Translations under genes and position numbers: made by a program
Assembly (NCBI RefSeq): GCF_002412165.1
Contig: NZ_NXIA01000002.1
Location: 310,001-374,000, forward strand
Source of the DNA: Curtobacterium sp. 'Ferrero'
Lineage (GTDB): Bacteria; Actinomycetota; Actinomycetes; Actinomycetales; Microbacteriaceae
Length of the DNA: 64,000 nt
Reading direction: 5' to 3'
The notes under the pieces: model-generated
Seen by the model: only the letters and a program-made list of their open reading frames with translations
What the model was told of the DNA's origin: nothing
Database searches by the model: none
Shown here: one piece after another, positions 8,923 to 17,133 of the stretch
Layout of the letters: each line of letters opens with the position of its first letter
Position numbering within the stretch: the first letter of the stretch is position 1

Positions 8923-10050
8923 ATGGCACCTGACCTGGCCCGCCGGATCGTCGGCCGGCTCCGCCGCCTGACCACACGATCGATCGTCGAGCCGGACGCC
9001 CCCGCGCCGCTGCCGTTGGTCGGGTACGTCGTCGCCGGCGGCAACGGCGCCCACCCGGCGTCCGCGCACGTCCGGGTCGTCCGGCGCACCGAGCACCTCG
9101 CGGCGTCCGGCGTCGCCGAGGTCCGCCAGGTCGAGCCCACGGCCTTCGTCGAGGGCACGGACGGGCCGGACCCCGCGGTGCTCCTCGTCCAGCGCGACAT
9201 CCTGCCGGTCGACCTGGTGGCGCCGCTCCTCGGAGCCGCCGCCGCACGAGGCGTCCGGGTCGTCGCGGAGGTCGACGACGACTTCTTCACCGCGTCCGGC
9301 CGTGCCCGACTCGCCCGCGCCGAGTACGACCCCGACCGGCTCGCGTCGATCGACGCCCTCGTCCGGGGTGCCGACGTCACCGTCGTGAGCACGCCTGAGC
9401 TCGCCGAGGTCGTGCGGCCCGTCGCCCGCCGGGTCGTCGTCGTGCCGAACGCGCTCGACCCGGTGCTGTGGCGCACGACGGGCGGATCGGGGGCCGACGA
9501 ACCGTCCGCGGGCGAACCGGCACCGGACCGCGACGAGCACCGCGTGCTCTACATGGGGACCCTGACCCACGCCGCCGACCTCGAACTGCTCCGCGACGCG
9601 GTGACGGACCTCGTCGCCGACGACGGCCTGCCCGTCCGCCTCGAGGTGATCGGCGTCACCGAGGACACGGGCGCCGACTGGTACCGACGCGTCGAGGTGC
9701 CGGACGGCCACTACCCGGGGTTCGTGCGCTGGCTCGTGGAGCACCGCTCCCGGTGGGACGCCGGCGTCGCACCGCTGCGCGACGAGGAGTTCAACCGCGC
9801 CAAGAGCGACCTGAAGTTCCTCGAGTACACGGCCCTCGGCCTGCCGTCGGTGGTCTCGGACCGACCCTCGTACGCCGTCGCCCGGGCACACGGCGCGGTC
9901 GCGGTCCCGGACGACGCCGAGGCGTGGCGACGGGCCCTCCGTGCCGTGATCGCCGCCGGATCGCCCGACGCCGAGGCGGTCCGCTGGGTCGCCGAGGAGC
10001 GGACGATCGGCCGTGACGGCGACGCCTGGCGACGGGTGCTCCTCGGCTAG
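8923..10050 (+). CDS. Glycosyltransferase, GT-B fold (GT4-like)
   Basis: A 375-residue cytosolic glycosyltransferase. The N-terminal half (~25-165) has AEVDDDFF and VVVPNALDPVLW, the usual hinge of GT-B enzymes; the C-terminal half starts at VLYMGTLTHAADLELL and contains FNRAKSDLKFLEYTALGLP, the donor-binding region in which a Lys and a Glu contact the nucleotide sugar. The ATG at 8923 follows GGGAGG by 6 nt; an upstream in-frame start would read through the decamer repeats. It closes the two-gene insertion between purK and purE. Donor and acceptor unknown. Confidence 0.8.
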   Translation: MAPDLARRIVGRLRRLTTRSIVEPDAPAPLPLVGYVVAGGNGAHPASAHVRVVRRTEHLAASGVAEVRQVEPTAFVEGTDGPDPAVLLVQRDILPVDLVAPLLGAAAARGVRVVAEVDDDFFTASGRARLARAEYDPDRLASIDALVRGADVTVVSTPELAEVVRPVARRVVVVPNALDPVLWRTTGGSGADEPSAGEPAPDRDEHRVLYMGTLTHAADLELLRDAVTDLVADDGLPVRLEVIGVTEDTGADWYRRVEVPDGHYPGFVRWLVEHRSRWDAGVAPLRDEEFNRAKSDLKFLEYTALGLPSVVSDRPSYAVARAHGAVAVPDDAEAWRRALRAVIAAGSPDAEAVRWVAEERTIGRDGDAWRRVLLG

Positions 10051-10053
10051 GCT
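10048..10053 (+). promoter_or_regulatory. -10 box (TAGGCT), leaderless start of purE
   Basis: TAGGCT overlaps the stop codon of the preceding glycosyltransferase (TAG at 10048-10050) and ends 6 nt before the GTG of purE. This gives purE its own promoter despite a 9-bp gap, so it need not depend on the genes upstream. Confidence 0.55.
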
Positions 10054-10059
10054 CGTCAC

Positions 10060-10572
10060 GTGACCGACACCGCAGCCCCGGACCAGCCGCTCGTCTCGAT
10101 CATCATGGGATCCGACTCCGACTGGCCCACGATGCGCGGTGCGGCGGACATCCTCACCGAGCTCGGCGTGTCGTTCGAGGCCGACGTCGTCTCGGCGCAC
10201 CGCACCCCGGACAAGATGACGCGGTTCGCGCGTGGTGCCGCCGACCGTGGGGTCCGTGTCGTCATCGCGGGCGCCGGTGGGGCCGCGCACCTGCCGGGGA
10301 TGGTCGCCTCGATGACGACCCTCCCCGTGATCGGCGTGCCGGTGCAGCTCGCTCGCCTCGACGGCCTCGACTCGCTCCTGTCGATCGTGCAGATGCCTGC
10401 GGGCATCCCGGTGGCGACGATGGCGATCAACGGCGCCGCCAACGCGGGGCTCTTCGCGGCGCGGATCATCGGCGCGACGGACGCCGCGGTCGCCGCGCGC
10501 CTCACCGAGTACGCCGCGGGGCTCGAGCAGCTGGTCGAGGAGAAGGCCGCGCGCCTACGCGACACGCTCTGA
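10060..10572 (+). CDS. purE: N5-carboxyaminoimidazole ribonucleotide mutase (PurE)
   Basis: Converts N5-CAIR to CAIR, the step after PurK. The 170-residue length is that of class I PurE. Signature motifs: [10 protein letters not shown] near residue 15, [10 protein letters not shown] with the catalytic His near residue 48, and [15 protein letters not shown] at about 71-85. The GTG start has no Shine-Dalgarno but sits 6 nt after TAGGCT, matching other leaderless genes here. It is separated from purK by about 3.5 kb of glycan genes. Confidence 0.97.
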   Translation: MTDTAAPDQPLVSIIMGSDSDWPTMRGAADILTELGVSFEADVVSAHRTPDKMTRFARGAADRGVRVVIAGAGGAAHLPGMVASMTTLPVIGVPVQLARLDGLDSLLSIVQMPAGIPVATMAINGAANAGLFAARIIGATDAAVAARLTEYAAGLEQLVEEKAARLRDTL

Positions 10573-10627
10573 GCGGGGCTGCCCCGATCACTGGTCGGTC
10601 GTGCAACGGGGCGACACGACGCGCCCC

Positions 10628-10687
10628 GCCGAACCGGTCAGAGCCGAACCGGTCGGAGCCGAACCGGTCAGAGCCGAACCGATCAGA
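10628..10687. repeat. Four tandem 15-bp units across a stop codon
   Basis: Four copies of a 15-bp unit (consensus GCCGAACCGGTCAGA) lie between purE and the convergent glycosyltransferase; each contains the palindrome ACCGGT. The last unit carries the stop codon of the minus-strand gene (10683-10685), and every unit contains the same TCA. Confidence 0.75.
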
Positions 10688-11825
10688 GGTCGGCGTGCAG
10701 CTGCCAGGTCTCCATGGCCGAGTCGTTCCAGTCGAACATGCGCGCACGGTCCGGCCCGGCGACCGCGAGCTGCCCGGCGAGCAGCGGGTCGTTGACGACC
10801 TGGAACACGGCCTGCGCGAGCCGCTCGGGGTAGGACTCGAGCGGGTTCCTCGCCACCGTGACCCCGGCGTCCGACGCGACCTCGCTGACCGCGGCGTCGT
10901 CGGAGTGGATCACGGGCGTGCCGAAGCTCATCGCCTCGATCACCGGCAGCCCGAACCCCTCGGCGAGGCTCGGGAACACGAACACCGTGGCACGGTCGTA
11001 GGCCACCGCGAGGTCGGCGTCGTCCACACGACCCAGCACCTTGACGCGGTCGCGGGCGAGCCCCGCGCGTTCGGCGCAGCCGTAGACGTCCACGTCGCCC
11101 CACCCGTCCGGCCCGGCGATCACGAGCGGGACGTCGGACGGTGCGTCCGGGTGCGCCATCGCCTCGATCAGGTGCACGAGGCCCTTCCGCGGCTCGAGCG
11201 TGCCGACGGCCAGCACGTAGCGCTCCGGCAGGCCGAGCCGCTCGGCGCGGAGGTCGGCGTCGACGGGGATGCGGAGCCGCCCGCTCGGCGCGCCGCCGAT
11301 CACCCGGAGCCGGTCGTCGAAGCGGTGGATCTCGTTGAGCGCCGCGGCGACGGCGTGCGTCGGGACGACGACGGCGTCGGCGTGCTTCCACGCACGCTTC
11401 ACCATCGCCCGGTGGAAGTGCACCCCACGCGGCGTGAGCGTCTCCGGGTGCGTCCAGGGGACCGTGTCGTGCACCGTCACCACGGTCTGTCGCCCCGGGT
11501 CGCGGGAGCGGTCGTGCTTGACGAGCGGCGCGAGGACGCTCGGCGCGTGCACCATCTCCTTGGCGACGGAGCCGACGATGCCGCCCTGCCAGGCGAACGA
11601 CAGCTCGCGGCGGGGCAGGGGGAGACGCTGGAGCTCGGACAGACCCGGGAACAGGGTCTCGAGGCGGCGCAGGTCCTCCGACCCGACGGCCGAGACCACC
11701 GCGGCGACGTCGCACCCCTCCGGCGCGGTCGCGATGAGGTGCCGCGTCAGCTCCTCGGCGTACCGTCCGATGCCGCCCGGGACCGGTGCGACGACCTGGT
11801 CGACGAGGACGTGCAGGGTGGTCAT
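10683..11825 (-). CDS. Glycosyltransferase family 4 protein
   Basis: A 380-residue GT-B enzyme of family GT4. The N-terminal acceptor half opens with LHVLVDQVVAPVPGGIGRYAEE, including the GGIGRY loop typical of mannosyl- and rhamnosyltransferases. The C-terminal donor half has YVLAVGTLEPRKGLVHLIEA (about 184-203) and FVFPSLAEGFGLPVIEAMSFG, with the EX7E pair that binds the nucleotide sugar. GAGGAG precedes the ATG. It lies just downstream of a polytopic LPG-synthase-like gene on the same strand. Likely adds mannose or rhamnose to a lipid-linked glycan; the sugar is inferred only from family resemblance. Confidence 0.88.
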   Translation of the reverse strand: MTTLHVLVDQVVAPVPGGIGRYAEELTRHLIATAPEGCDVAAVVSAVGSEDLRRLETLFPGLSELQRLPLPRRELSFAWQGGIVGSVAKEMVHAPSVLAPLVKHDRSRDPGRQTVVTVHDTVPWTHPETLTPRGVHFHRAMVKRAWKHADAVVVPTHAVAAALNEIHRFDDRLRVIGGAPSGRLRIPVDADLRAERLGLPERYVLAVGTLEPRKGLVHLIEAMAHPDAPSDVPLVIAGPDGWGDVDVYGCAERAGLARDRVKVLGRVDDADLAVAYDRATVFVFPSLAEGFGLPVIEAMSFGTPVIHSDDAAVSEVASDAGVTVARNPLESYPERLAQAVFQVVNDPLLAGQLAVAGPDRARMFDWNDSAMETWQLHADL

Positions 11826-11870
11826 CGGGTGGTGCTCCTCGTGGTGCCGCGGGCTCGGATGCCGACCATA

Positions 11871-12926
11871 TCAGCCCGCACGGGGAGTCCCCGTGACCCC
11901 GGCGGCGCCGCCCGACCGGGCCGACACCCGGCGGTGACGGGCCGCGAGGACCGCCCCGACCCCCGCGAGGACGACGTCGCCGAGGGTCATGAACGCGCGG
12001 CTGATCACGGCAAGGGCGAGGGGTGCGGACCCGCCGGCGACCGCCCCGAGGAGCAGCACGAGCACGGCCTCGCGCGGACCGATCCCGGCGGGCGCGATGA
12101 CCACGAGGAAGCCGACGAGCCACGCCACCGCGTACGCTCCGACGGCCACCGGGAAGAGCACGGGGGAGTCCGCCCCGAACGCGCGGAGGACGACCGTCGC
12201 CTGGACGCCGTACGCCACCCACATGGCGAGCGACCACACCAGCGACATGACCGTGCCGGGCCAGGAGAGGCTCGTGTCCTGCGCCGGACGCCGCAGCACC
12301 CGGAACGCGATCCGGATGAGCCGACCGAGCACCGGCGGCGTCAGCGACACGAGCCCGAGCAGCACGAACGGGATCAGCCACCAGAACGTCGCGAGGCCGT
12401 CGGGCGTGCCGAGCAGGACCGCGACGATGCCGACGAGGGCCGCCGTCACCATGCTGACCAGCATCGAGGCGAGGGCCGCGACCGCGCTGCTCGTCCGCTG
12501 CAGGCCGTGCGCACGACCGAGCTCGGCCTGGGCGGCGATCGACCACACCCCGCCGGGGATGTACTTGCCGAGCTGCCCCACGAAGAAGATCGACGAGGCG
12601 GCGCCGAGCCGCAGGCGGAAGCCGCTCGCCGCCATCATCGCCCGCCACGACAGCATGTTCGCGACCAGTGCGGCCACCGTCGCCGCGACCCCGACCGTGA
12701 CGGTCAGGGCATCGAGGCTCGCGAAGTCGCGGACGATGTCCGGCCACTGCCGGGCGACGCTGCGGACGAGGAAGACGACCGCGACGACGGCCGCCAGCCA
12801 CTTCACCACCGTGAGCACGGTGGCGCGGCGTCCGCGCTTCGGCACGACGGCGTCGACCGAGCCCGTCGGGGCCTCGATCCGGTCCGGGTCCGGCGTCGGC
12901 GACCCCGTAGGCTGGTGAGCGTCCAT
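11871..12926 (-). CDS. Lysylphosphatidylglycerol synthase-like transmembrane protein (UPF0104/AglD type)
   Basis: A 351-residue integral membrane protein of the PF03706 class, which covers the flippase half of MprF and many stand-alone proteins in glycan loci. About eight hydrophobic spans follow a 40-residue polar N-terminus. Family features are FFVGQLGKYIPGGVWS (about 133-148) and the late APAGIGPREAVLV. There is no catalytic lysyl-transferase domain, so it is not a full MprF. It may move a lipid or lipid-linked sugar across the membrane. A TAGAGT box at 12936-12941 lies 9 nt before the ATG. Neighbours on both sides are GT4 genes. Confidence 0.8.
   Translation of the reverse strand: MDAHQPTGSPTPDPDRIEAPTGSVDAVVPKRGRRATVLTVVKWLAAVVAVVFLVRSVARQWPDIVRDFASLDALTVTVGVAATVAALVANMLSWRAMMAASGFRLRLGAASSIFFVGQLGKYIPGGVWSIAAQAELGRAHGLQRTSSAVAALASMLVSMVTAALVGIVAVLLGTPDGLATFWWLIPFVLLGLVSLTPPVLGRLIRIAFRVLRRPAQDTSLSWPGTVMSLVWSLAMWVAYGVQATVVLRAFGADSPVLFPVAVGAYAVAWLVGFLVVIAPAGIGPREAVLVLLLGAVAGGSAPLALAVISRAFMTLGDVVLAGVGAVLAARHRRVSARSGGAAGVTGTPRAG
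12908..12913 (+). promoter_or_regulatory. -10 box (TAGGCT) for GT4 gene at 12956
   Basis: TAGGCT lies 42 nt before the ATG at 12956, inside the 5' end of the divergent membrane protein gene. The resulting ~35-nt leader contains AAGGGAG, a normal ribosome site. Confidence 0.4.
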
Positions 12927-12955
12927 CGACCGACAACTCTAAGGGAGCGCGCTGG

Positions 12956-14134
12956 ATGCGACCCGATGCCGACGCCCGTCCGACCCTCCTCGTCGCCGCG
13001 TCGACCTTCCCGGCCGAGGCCGGTGACGGCACCCCCGGGTTCGTGCTCGACCTCGCCACCGCGCTGTCGGACGAGTACCGCGTCGTCGTGGTCGCGCCGA
13101 TGACCAAGGGCGCTCGTGCCCACCAGCGCATCGGCGACGTCGAGGTCCGGCGCTACCGCTACTTCCCGGCGCGCTGGCGCGACCTCGCCGACGGCGCGAT
13201 CGTCGACAACCTCCGTGCGAAGCGGTCCCGGTGGCTGCAGGTCCCGTTCTTCTTCGTCGCGATGGCCGCCGCGCTCCGCCGCGAACGCCGCCGCTCCCGC
13301 CCGGACGTCGCGCTGCTGCACTGGATCATCCCGCAGGGTGCCGTCGGCGGGCTCGTGCTCGGCGACCTGCCGCGCGTGGTGACCACGCTGGGCGGCGACC
13401 TGTACGCGCTCCGCCACCCGGTCCTCCAGAACGTCAAGCGCTCCGTGATCGCGAGCGCCGCCGCCGTGACCTGCATGAGCACGGACATGGCGCGGGAACT
13501 CGGCAAGCTCGGCGCGCGCGCGGACCAGGTGCACGTCGTGCCGATGGGCGTCGACCTCGACCCGATCACCCGGGCGGTCGAGCGCGAGACCCGGGTGCCC
13601 GGGCGGGTGCTGTTCGTCGGCCGGCTCGTCGAGAAGAAGGGTGCGGTCGTCCTCCTCGACGCGCTCGACCGGATGACGGGACGGCCCGCCGAGGTCGTCG
13701 TCGTCGGCGACGGGCCGCTCCGGGGGCAGCTCGAGGCCCGTGCCGGCTCGGACGTCGTCTTCCTCGGCGCCCGCGGCAAGGAGGCGCTGGCCGCCGAGTA
13801 CGCCAAGGCATCGATCGCGCTCTACCCGTCGGTGCCGGCGGCGAACGGCGACCGTGACGGCCTGCCGGTGGCACTGCTGGAGGCCATGTCCGCCGGGTGT
13901 GCCGTCGTCGCTTCGGCGGTGCCCGGCATCGTGGACGTCGTCGAGGACGGTGTGAACGGGCTGCTCGTCGAGCCCGGCGACCCGGACGCGCTCGCCGCCG
14001 CGGTCGACCGGCTGCTCGCCGACCCGGCGCTGGCCGAGCGGCTCGGTGCCGCGGCAGCCGAGACCGCGGCCGCGCACACGGTCGCCGCGGTCGGCGACCG
14101 CTACCGCGTCCTGCTCGCCGACGCGCGTCGCTGA
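12956..14134 (+). CDS. Glycosyltransferase family 4 protein
   Basis: A 392-residue GT4 enzyme. The acceptor half starts at LLVAASTFPAEAGDGTPGFV and contains LLHWIIPQGAVGGLV, where a His marks the usual active-site loop. VVTTLGGDLYALR is the glycine-rich segment before the hinge. The donor half begins VLFVGRLVEKKGAVVLLDAL, continues VVVGDGPLRGQLE and ends in DGLPVALLEAMSAGCAVVAS with the EX7E pair. AAGGGAG precedes the ATG by 8 nt. Transcribed divergently from the LPG-synthase-like gene and convergent to the epimerase at 14286. Donor unknown. Confidence 0.9.
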   Translation: MRPDADARPTLLVAASTFPAEAGDGTPGFVLDLATALSDEYRVVVVAPMTKGARAHQRIGDVEVRRYRYFPARWRDLADGAIVDNLRAKRSRWLQVPFFFVAMAAALRRERRRSRPDVALLHWIIPQGAVGGLVLGDLPRVVTTLGGDLYALRHPVLQNVKRSVIASAAAVTCMSTDMARELGKLGARADQVHVVPMGVDLDPITRAVERETRVPGRVLFVGRLVEKKGAVVLLDALDRMTGRPAEVVVVGDGPLRGQLEARAGSDVVFLGARGKEALAAEYAKASIALYPSVPAANGDRDGLPVALLEAMSAGCAVVASAVPGIVDVVEDGVNGLLVEPGDPDALAAAVDRLLADPALAERLGAAAAETAAAHTVAAVGDRYRVLLADARR

Positions 14135-14158
14135 CGCAGGCCGACCTGTCGACGGGGG

Positions 14159-14202
14159 CCGTGCCTCCAGAACGGACGGGGCGGACCGGACGGGAGGCAC
14201 GG
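14159..14202. terminator. Convergent-gene hairpin with CCGTGCCTCC / GGAGGCACGG arms
   Basis: Perfect 10-bp arms (14159-14168 and 14193-14202) flank a 24-nt loop in the 151-bp gap between converging genes. The right arm belongs to the recurrent GGACGGGAGGC hairpin family. The remaining gap (14203-14285) is a GC-rich stretch with repeated GGCCGT and no coding signal. Confidence 0.55.
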
Positions 14203-14285
14203 GGCGCGACCGGCGGTCGGCGCGCGTCCGCGGTCGGCGTGGCCGCGGCCGTGGCCGTGGCCGTGGTGGCGGTCGTGGGTCGCGG

Positions 14286-15305
14286 TCAGGCGCCGTGCGC
14301 GGCGCGCAGCGCCTCCACGGTGCGGGCGACGCCCTCGCGGAACGGCAGGAACGCACGGTCGTCCACCTGCGGCAGCACCGTCGAGCGGAAGCGCAGGTCG
14401 AGGCCCTGGAAGGTCGCGGAGGGGTCGGCGCCGTCCCGGACGTCGAGCGGCTCGCCGAAGGCGTCCTGCACGGCGTCGACCACCTCGGTGATCGTGGCGG
14501 GCTGCCCGGAGGCGAGGATCTTCGTCACGGTGCTGCCGGTGGCGAGCCCATCGACGGCGTCGAGGGCGTCGAGCACCATCGCGGCAGCGTCCTCGATGTA
14601 GAGGTAGTCGCGCGTGGTGGTCATGGGGACGTAGATCGACGAGTGGCGGCCCTCGAGGTGCGCGAGGGCGAGCTGCGACACCAGTCCCTGGGCCTTGCCG
14701 AGGTTCGCACCGGGGCCGTACAGGTTCGAGATGCGACCGACCAGCAGCCGGGCGCCCGTCGACTCAGCCCACTGCCGGAAGCGGGCCTCGACCGCGAGCT
14801 TCGCCCGACCGTACGGTGCGAGCGGTGCGGGTGGGGTCGACTCGTCGAACGGAGCGTCCGCACAGCCCGCGTACACGGCACCGGCCGACGACGCGAAGAA
14901 GAGCGTGCCCTCGCCCGCTGCGGCGTCGTCCGCCGTGGCGTCCAGCACCCGGCCGAGCAGCGTCTGCTCCGCGGCGAAGACGTCCTCGCCGGTCGCGACG
15001 ACACCGGTCCCCGCGCACCAGACGATGCGCCACGGCTGCCCGTCCGCGGAGTCGCGGATGCCGCGCACGGCGTCGACGAGGACCTGCTCCGCGGCCGACG
15101 GGTCCGACCACGGAACGGTCGCGGCACGGACGTCGCCACCGGACGCCTCGACGGCCCGGTGCACCGCCCCGCCGAGGAAGCCCCCGGCGCCGACGACGAG
15201 GGTGCGGGGCGGGACCGGTCCGCTCGTGTCGGCCCGGCCCTCGCGGTGCAGTTCGTCACGCGCTCCGTGGGGATCGGGGCGCGCGCCGTGGGGATCCGGG
15301 GTCAC
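14286..15305 (-). CDS. NAD-dependent epimerase/dehydratase (extended SDR)
   Basis: A 339-residue sugar-nucleotide-modifying SDR enzyme. The Rossmann motif GAGGFLGGAV begins near residue 39, FFASSAGAVYAG supplies the catalytic Ser, and PYGRAKLAVE the Tyr-x3-Lys pair. RISNLYGPG and TRDYLYIEDAA are typical of dTDP/UDP-hexose epimerases. The N-terminus holds two copies of PDPHGAR, encoded by two 21-bp DNA repeats (15259-15300). The GTG start overlaps the rmlD stop by 4 bp (GTGA), so it is the last gene of the GT2-DUF2142-rmlB-rmlD operon. Product sugar unknown, perhaps a modified deoxyhexose. Confidence 0.85.
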   Translation of the reverse strand: MTPDPHGARPDPHGARDELHREGRADTSGPVPPRTLVVGAGGFLGGAVHRAVEASGGDVRAATVPWSDPSAAEQVLVDAVRGIRDSADGQPWRIVWCAGTGVVATGEDVFAAEQTLLGRVLDATADDAAAGEGTLFFASSAGAVYAGCADAPFDESTPPAPLAPYGRAKLAVEARFRQWAESTGARLLVGRISNLYGPGANLGKAQGLVSQLALAHLEGRHSSIYVPMTTTRDYLYIEDAAAMVLDALDAVDGLATGSTVTKILASGQPATITEVVDAVQDAFGEPLDVRDGADPSATFQGLDLRFRSTVLPQVDDRAFLPFREGVARTVEALRAAHGA

Positions 15306-16153
15306 GCCGTGAAGATCCCGGCCGCGGTCGCCGCGTGGAGCGCCTCGCGCCAGTCGCGCATCGGCGCGAGACCGGCACGCGACCAGCCGTCGTGCCCGAG
15401 CACGCTGTACGCGGGGCGCGCGGCGGGACGCACGAACGCGGTGCTGTCGGTCGCCAGCACGCGCTCGGGGTCGAGGCCGTTCTCGGCGAAGATCGCCCGG
15501 GTGAAGTCGAACCAGGAACCCTGGCCGGCGTTCGTGGCGTGGTAGGTGCCGGCGGGGGCGTCGGCGTCGACGAGCTCGACGATCCGCGCGGCGAGGTCAC
15601 CCGTCCAGGTCGGCTGCCCCACCTGGTCGGTCACGACCGACACGGTGTCGTGGGTCGCCGCGAGCCGGAGCATCGTGGCGGCGAAGTTCGGGCCGTGCGC
15701 GCCGTAGATCCAGGCCGTGCGGAGCACGTACGAGGAGTCCGGCGCGGTCCGCCGCACGAACGCCTCGCCCGCGGCCTTCGTGCGGCCGTACGCGTTGATC
15801 GGGTCCGTCGGGGCGTCCTCGGCGTAGGGCGCGGTGCCGTGGCCGTCGAAGACGTAGTCGGTCGAGATCGTGACGAGCTTCGCGCCGTGCCGGACCGCGG
15901 CCTCGGCGAGGAGGCGCGGACCGGTCGCGTTCACGGCGTAGGCGTCGTCCTCGTGGGTCTCCGCGTCGTCGACCTTGGTGTAGGCGGCGGAGTTGACGAC
16001 GACGTCGTGCCCGGCGACGGCGGCGTCGACCGCGTCCGGGTCGGTGATGTCGAGGTCGGCACGGCCGAGCGCGGTGACGTCACGCCCGGACAGGGCCCGC
16101 TGCAGGTCCTGTCCGAGCATGCCGGCGGCGCCGGTGACGAGGAACCGGGTCAC
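15302..16153 (-). CDS. rmlD: dTDP-4-dehydrorhamnose reductase
   Basis: Last step of dTDP-L-rhamnose synthesis (reduction of the 4-keto group). At 283 residues it matches the family. Visible signatures: TGAAGMLGQDL at the N-terminus, SAAYTKVDDAE, TDYVFDG, and the catalytic YGRTKAAGE near residue 128. The C-terminal substrate region includes QVGQPTWTGDLA. The GTG start overlaps the rmlB stop by 4 bp, and its own stop overlaps the next gene by 4 bp, indicating tight translational coupling. Confidence 0.96.
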   Translation of the reverse strand: MTRFLVTGAAGMLGQDLQRALSGRDVTALGRADLDITDPDAVDAAVAGHDVVVNSAAYTKVDDAETHEDDAYAVNATGPRLLAEAAVRHGAKLVTISTDYVFDGHGTAPYAEDAPTDPINAYGRTKAAGEAFVRRTAPDSSYVLRTAWIYGAHGPNFAATMLRLAATHDTVSVVTDQVGQPTWTGDLAARIVELVDADAPAGTYHATNAGQGSWFDFTRAIFAENGLDPERVLATDSTAFVRPAARPAYSVLGHDGWSRAGLAPMRDWREALHAATAAGIFTA

Positions 16154-17133
16154 AGCGCTGCGCGGTCCTTCAGCGGCTCCCACCACGACCGGTTGTCGCG
16201 GTACCACTGGACGACGTCGGCGAGGCCCTGCTCGAACGGCACCTGCGGCTCGTAGCCGAGCTCCGCCTGGATCTTCGAGATGTCGACCGAGTAGCGGAGG
16301 TCGTGGCCGAGGCGGTCGGCGACGCGGTCGACGTAGGACCAGTCCTTGCCCGTGGCGTCGAGGAGCAGCTGGGTGAGCTCCTTGTTCGTGAGCTCGGTGC
16401 CACCGCCGATGTTGTAGATCTCGCCCGCGCGGCCCTTGGTGAGCACCAGGGCGATGCCGCGCGTGTGGTCGTCGACGTGCAGCCAGTCGCGGACGTTGTT
16501 GCCCTCGCCGTAGAGCGGCACGTGCCGGTCGTCGATGAGGTTCGTGACGAAGAGCGGGATGACCTTCTCGGGGAAGTGGTACGGCCCGTAGTTGTTCGAG
16601 CAGCGCGTGATCGAGAGGTTCAGCCCGTGCGTGCGGTGGTAGCTGCGGGCGAGCAGGTCGCTGCCGGCCTTCGACGCCGAGTACGGGGAGTTCGGCTCGA
16701 GCGGGCGGTCCTCGGCCCACGAGCCCTCGCTGATCGAGCCGTAGACCTCGTCGGTCGAGACGTGCACGAACCGCTCGGTGCCGTGCCGGAGCGCCGCGTC
16801 GAGGAGGCGCTGGGTGCCGACGACGTTCGTCTCGACGAAGATGCCCGAGTCGCGGACAGAGCGGTCGACGTGGGACTCCGCGGCGAAGTGGACGATCGCG
16901 TCGATGCCGGGGATGACCTCGTCGAGCTTCTCGGCGTCGCGGATGTCGCCCTGCATGAAGGTGTAGCGGGGGGAGTCCGCGACCGGCGCGAGGTTCTCGA
17001 GGTTGCCCGAGTACGTCAGGGCGTCGTAGACGACCACCTCGGCGCCCTCGAGGCCCGGGTAGGCGTCCTGCAGGGTGCGACGGACGAAGTTCGAGCCGAT
17101 GAAGCCGGCTCCGCCGGTGACGAGGATCTTCAC
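16150..17133 (-). CDS. rmlB: dTDP-glucose 4,6-dehydratase
   Basis: Converts dTDP-glucose to dTDP-4-keto-6-deoxyglucose. The 327-residue protein opens with KILVTGGAGFIGSNFV, has the NAD-domain HFAAESHVDRS, the catalytic STDEVYG (Thr-Asp-Glu) and YSASKAGSD, and the family-specific SNNYGPYHFPEK and NVRDWLHVDDH. GTG start with AAAGGA upstream; the start overlaps the DUF2142 stop by 4 bp (GTGA). With rmlD, rmlC and rmlA in the neighbouring operons, the complete rhamnose donor pathway is in this window. Confidence 0.97.
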   Translation of the reverse strand: MKILVTGGAGFIGSNFVRRTLQDAYPGLEGAEVVVYDALTYSGNLENLAPVADSPRYTFMQGDIRDAEKLDEVIPGIDAIVHFAAESHVDRSVRDSGIFVETNVVGTQRLLDAALRHGTERFVHVSTDEVYGSISEGSWAEDRPLEPNSPYSASKAGSDLLARSYHRTHGLNLSITRCSNNYGPYHFPEKVIPLFVTNLIDDRHVPLYGEGNNVRDWLHVDDHTRGIALVLTKGRAGEIYNIGGGTELTNKELTQLLLDATGKDWSYVDRVADRLGHDLRYSVDISKIQAELGYEPQVPFEQGLADVVQWYRDNRSWWEPLKDRAAL

